Position numbers and translations under genes: made by a program. The notes beneath the pieces are model-generated. The model was not told where the DNA came from, made no database searches, and saw only the letters and a program-made list of their open reading frames with translations. DNA of 64,000 nucleotides from Natrialba hulunbeirensis JCM 10989 (GTDB lineage Archaea; Halobacteriota; Halobacteria; Halobacteriales; Natrialbaceae), in NCBI RefSeq assembly GCF_000337575.1, contig NZ_AOIM01000010.1, positions 1-64,000 on the forward strand, given 5' to 3'. Shown here piece after piece: positions 62,085-64,000 of the stretch. Each line of letters opens with the position of its first letter. Within the stretch, counting starts at the first letter, position 1.

Positions 62085-64000
62085 TTAGTCGCGATCGAGG
62101 TACATGATCTGCTCGTCAGCAGGGGCGTACACCGCATAGCTCAAGATCGCCTGTGTCTGTGGGTGGACGTTGAATCCGACCACGTCGTTGCTTGCCGTCC
62201 CAGTGTTCAGCGAGTAGTCGACAATAGTGTTTGCCGACAGATCAGTTAGCTGTGGCCACAGCTCGTCGTACCGCTCTCTGCGAGTGTCTTCGTCCTCGGC
62301 GACATCCGTCGCGAAGCGACAGCTCCGGAGCAAGTCGATGAAGTCCTCCGGCAGTGCTCCTTCGGGGAAGAAGAAGTTACAACAGCCGTTCCAGTTGTCC
62401 GGGTCGTGAATCGTCTCCGGGAACCCGTGTGGCTCCGGCGTGCCGGCGAGACCGATCACGGCCGCCGCATTGTTTTCTGCAGCCTCGTGTCGAGCGCCGT
62501 CGGTGTAGAGTTCGGGCGTCCAGTCACCGAGTGCCGCCGGTGTCTCGAGTTCAGCCTCGAAGAGACCGCTCTGGTTCAACTGGTCGACGGCGAGTTGCAT
62601 CTTGTCGATACGTTCGTCGTCGTCGGCGTTCGTTTGAATAGTGATCTCGACCGGTGCCTCCAGGCTCGACTCTTCGATGAGCTGTTCGGCCTGTTCGACA
62701 TCCGGTTCGACCGGATAGGCCCACTCCTCGTCGAAGAGGTCGTCGTAATCGTCGGCGGTCGTTGCAAGGTCTGCGGAGGGTGCCGGGAACGGAACCCGAG
62801 CCGGGTCACCCCAACCCTGTTCGATGAGGTCGACGATCTGCTGGCGCGGAATCAACGCGCTGACCGCCTGACGGATCTCTCGTTCGGCGAATGCGCCGCC
62901 GGTGTCGGTCTCCTCGACCGGGAACTGCATAAACTTGAAGCCGAAGGCTTCCGTCGCAGAGACGACGTAGTCGTCCGACTCGTAGAAACTGTTCCGTGCG
63001 TCAGACGGCAGTTCGTACGCGATGTCTACGTCGCCGTCCTCGAGTGCAGCACTCCGCTGGACGGACTCGTCGACGAATCGGATATTGATCTCGTCGATGA
63101 CCGGGCTCTCGGGGAACTCGTCGGGGCCATCCCACCACGGGATATTCTCGAGGCCGACGTTTTCGACCCAGTAGTTTTCGTTCCGAGAGAGGAGTAGCTG
63201 CGATCCTTCTTCGAACTCTTCGACCTGGTATGGACCAGTACCGATCGGGACCAGATCCTCGTCGTCCCGTGGGTCGAGTTCTCCCGCCGGAACGTCAGCG
63301 TGTTCGGCCGGGAAAACGTACGGGTTCATCTCCACGAACGCTGCGGCGTCGGGTTCCTGTGAGTACAGCGCGTACGTGTAGCCGTCGTCGCCGTCGAGGG
63401 CCTCGGCGTACATGAACGTGTCGAACATCTGACCTTCGTTGTCAGAGCCGACGTATCTGTCGTAGGATCGGACGATGTCTTCGGCCGTCAGTTCGTCGCC
63501 GTTGTGGAACTCGATGCCTTCGTGGAGACGTCCCTCGACTCTGGTTCCGTAGACGCCGTCAGCGACGGCGTCGCCGGCTTCCTCCCGGGTCAACACACGG
63601 ACCGTGTCGCCCTCCTCAGCCGGCAGGTCGTCAGGGTGTTGCATGAGGACGAGATTGTTGTCGTCTTCCAGATCGAAGAATGGGAAGCCGTCGTCCGCGT
63701 CGTCGGCTTCCATTTCGACCATGTAGTCCTCGTAGTCCGTGACGGAGACATCGTTTGCTTCCTCGGCCTCGTGTTCTGCGGCCATCCACGGCAGGTATTC
63801 CCCTTCGCTGTCGACCGTCGTCAGCCCGTCGTAGACCGCTTCGAACACCACCGAGTCCTCAGCGGCAGTACTCTGTGATTGGTCGTAGTCGGAGATACTG
63901 TTTCGTGGAATCGCGAACTCGAGTCTGCCGCCCTCCTGTATCTCGTCGAGGTCGACTTCGTTTCGCTCTAACGCTGCGCTGACGTCGAGGATCTCGTCAT
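62085..64000 (-). CDS. Peptide ABC transporter substrate-binding protein (OppA/DppA type), 5'-truncated
   Basis: The frame is open through the window edge, giving 638 residues without the N-terminus (signal peptide and lipobox outside). Family features: VFEAVYDGLTTVDSEGEYLP, GIEFHNGDELTAEDIVRSYD, PIGTGPYQVEEFEEGSQLLL and SRNENYWVENV. This class 5 solute-binding protein captures peptides or similar solutes for the adjacent OppBCDF-type genes. An acidic insert (EMEADDADDGFPFFDLEDDN) near the N-terminal side is unusual. Confidence 0.9.
   Translation of the reverse strand, partial: DEILDVSAALERNEVDLDEIQEGGRLEFAIPRNSISDYDQSQSTAAEDSVVFEAVYDGLTTVDSEGEYLPWMAAEHEAEEANDVSVTDYEDYMVEMEADDADDGFPFFDLEDDNNLVLMQHPDDLPAEEGDTVRVLTREEAGDAVADGVYGTRVEGRLHEGIEFHNGDELTAEDIVRSYDRYVGSDNEGQMFDTFMYAEALDGDDGYTYALYSQEPDAAAFVEMNPYVFPAEHADVPAGELDPRDDEDLVPIGTGPYQVEEFEEGSQLLLSRNENYWVENVGLENIPWWDGPDEFPESPVIDEINIRFVDESVQRSAALEDGDVDIAYELPSDARNSFYESDDYVVSATEAFGFKFMQFPVEETDTGGAFAEREIRQAVSALIPRQQIVDLIEQGWGDPARVPFPAPSADLATTADDYDDLFDEEWAYPVEPDVEQAEQLIEESSLEAPVEITIQTNADDDERIDKMQLAVDQLNQSGLFEAELETPAALGDWTPELYTDGARHEAAENNAAAVIGLAGTPEPHGFPETIHDPDNWNGCCNFFFPEGALPEDFIDLLRSCRFATDVAEDEDTRRERYDELWPQLTDLSANTIVDYSLNTGTASNDVVGFNVHPQTQAILSYAVYAPADEQIMYLDRD

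Noticed and set aside
1-64000. tRNA and rRNA genes
   Set aside because: I looked for cloverleaf ends and rRNA-like blocks and saw none, but could not run a scanner.

Overview
The window is a high-GC (roughly 65%) stretch of a haloarchaeal chromosome, most likely from the Natrialbaceae side of class Halobacteria. The evidence is an archaeal TFB, strongly acidic proteins, F420-dependent oxidoreductase, HalOD1 and HTH_10 (Bat-type) regulators, a PGF-CTERM surface protein, Tat-type lipoproteins, a SAMP/MoaD-like protein ending in GG, and TATA boxes instead of bacterial -35/-10 promoters. The first 21 bases carry a Nextera transposase mosaic end, so the left edge is an assembly contig end with residual library adapter, not natural DNA. 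The first gene (a DNA glycosylase) and the last (a peptide-binding protein) are cut by the window edges.

Layout: 0-4 kb holds a partial OGG-type glycosylase, small conserved haloarchaeal proteins (UPF0212, UPF0058, a 59-residue zinc protein) and TFB. 4-10.7 kb is metabolic and membrane genes: MBL hydrolase, NRAMP-like permease, an M48-like protein without its zinc site, UbiA and a TPP enzyme. 10.9-16.2 kb is accessory: a membrane-anchored HTH protein, structured-RNA/zinc-ribbon locus A, an iron alcohol dehydrogenase, and a DUF4157 polymorphic-toxin-like gene with a putative immunity gene and an orphan C-terminal cassette. 16.2-31.8 kb is housekeeping: HD phosphohydrolase, TRIC channel, D-lactate dehydrogenase-type oxidase, F420 oxidoreductase, a nucleotide hydrolase, aminotransferase, regulators, 2-oxoacid:ferredoxin oxidoreductase and a flavoprotein reductase. 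31.8-53.1 kb holds a PGF-CTERM surface protein, a cold shock protein, methylmalonyl-CoA epimerase and mutase, an S9 peptidase, an aldehyde ferredoxin oxidoreductase with a nearby MoaD-like protein, DnaJ and DnaK. 53.2-57.5 kb is a second accessory patch: an AT-richer two-gene module with a PD-(D/E)XK-like nuclease, followed by structured-RNA/zinc-ribbon locus B. 57.6 kb to the end is a peptide ABC transporter operon, all on the minus strand.

The strongest candidate for something undescribed is the pair of loci at 11411-11995 and 55793-56303. Each has a TATA box and a 129-nt block that aligns without a gap (98 of 129 identities by hand count). The block folds as a three-way junction with a GAAA tetraloop plus two further hairpins, and paired positions differ in compensatory ways between the copies. 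In both copies it is followed by a short leader ORF that starts directly after the fourth stem and overlaps the start codon of a small zinc-ribbon protein. I do not recognise this RNA as a named family. Second and third in interest are the toxin/immunity/orphan-cassette locus and the two-gene nuclease module.
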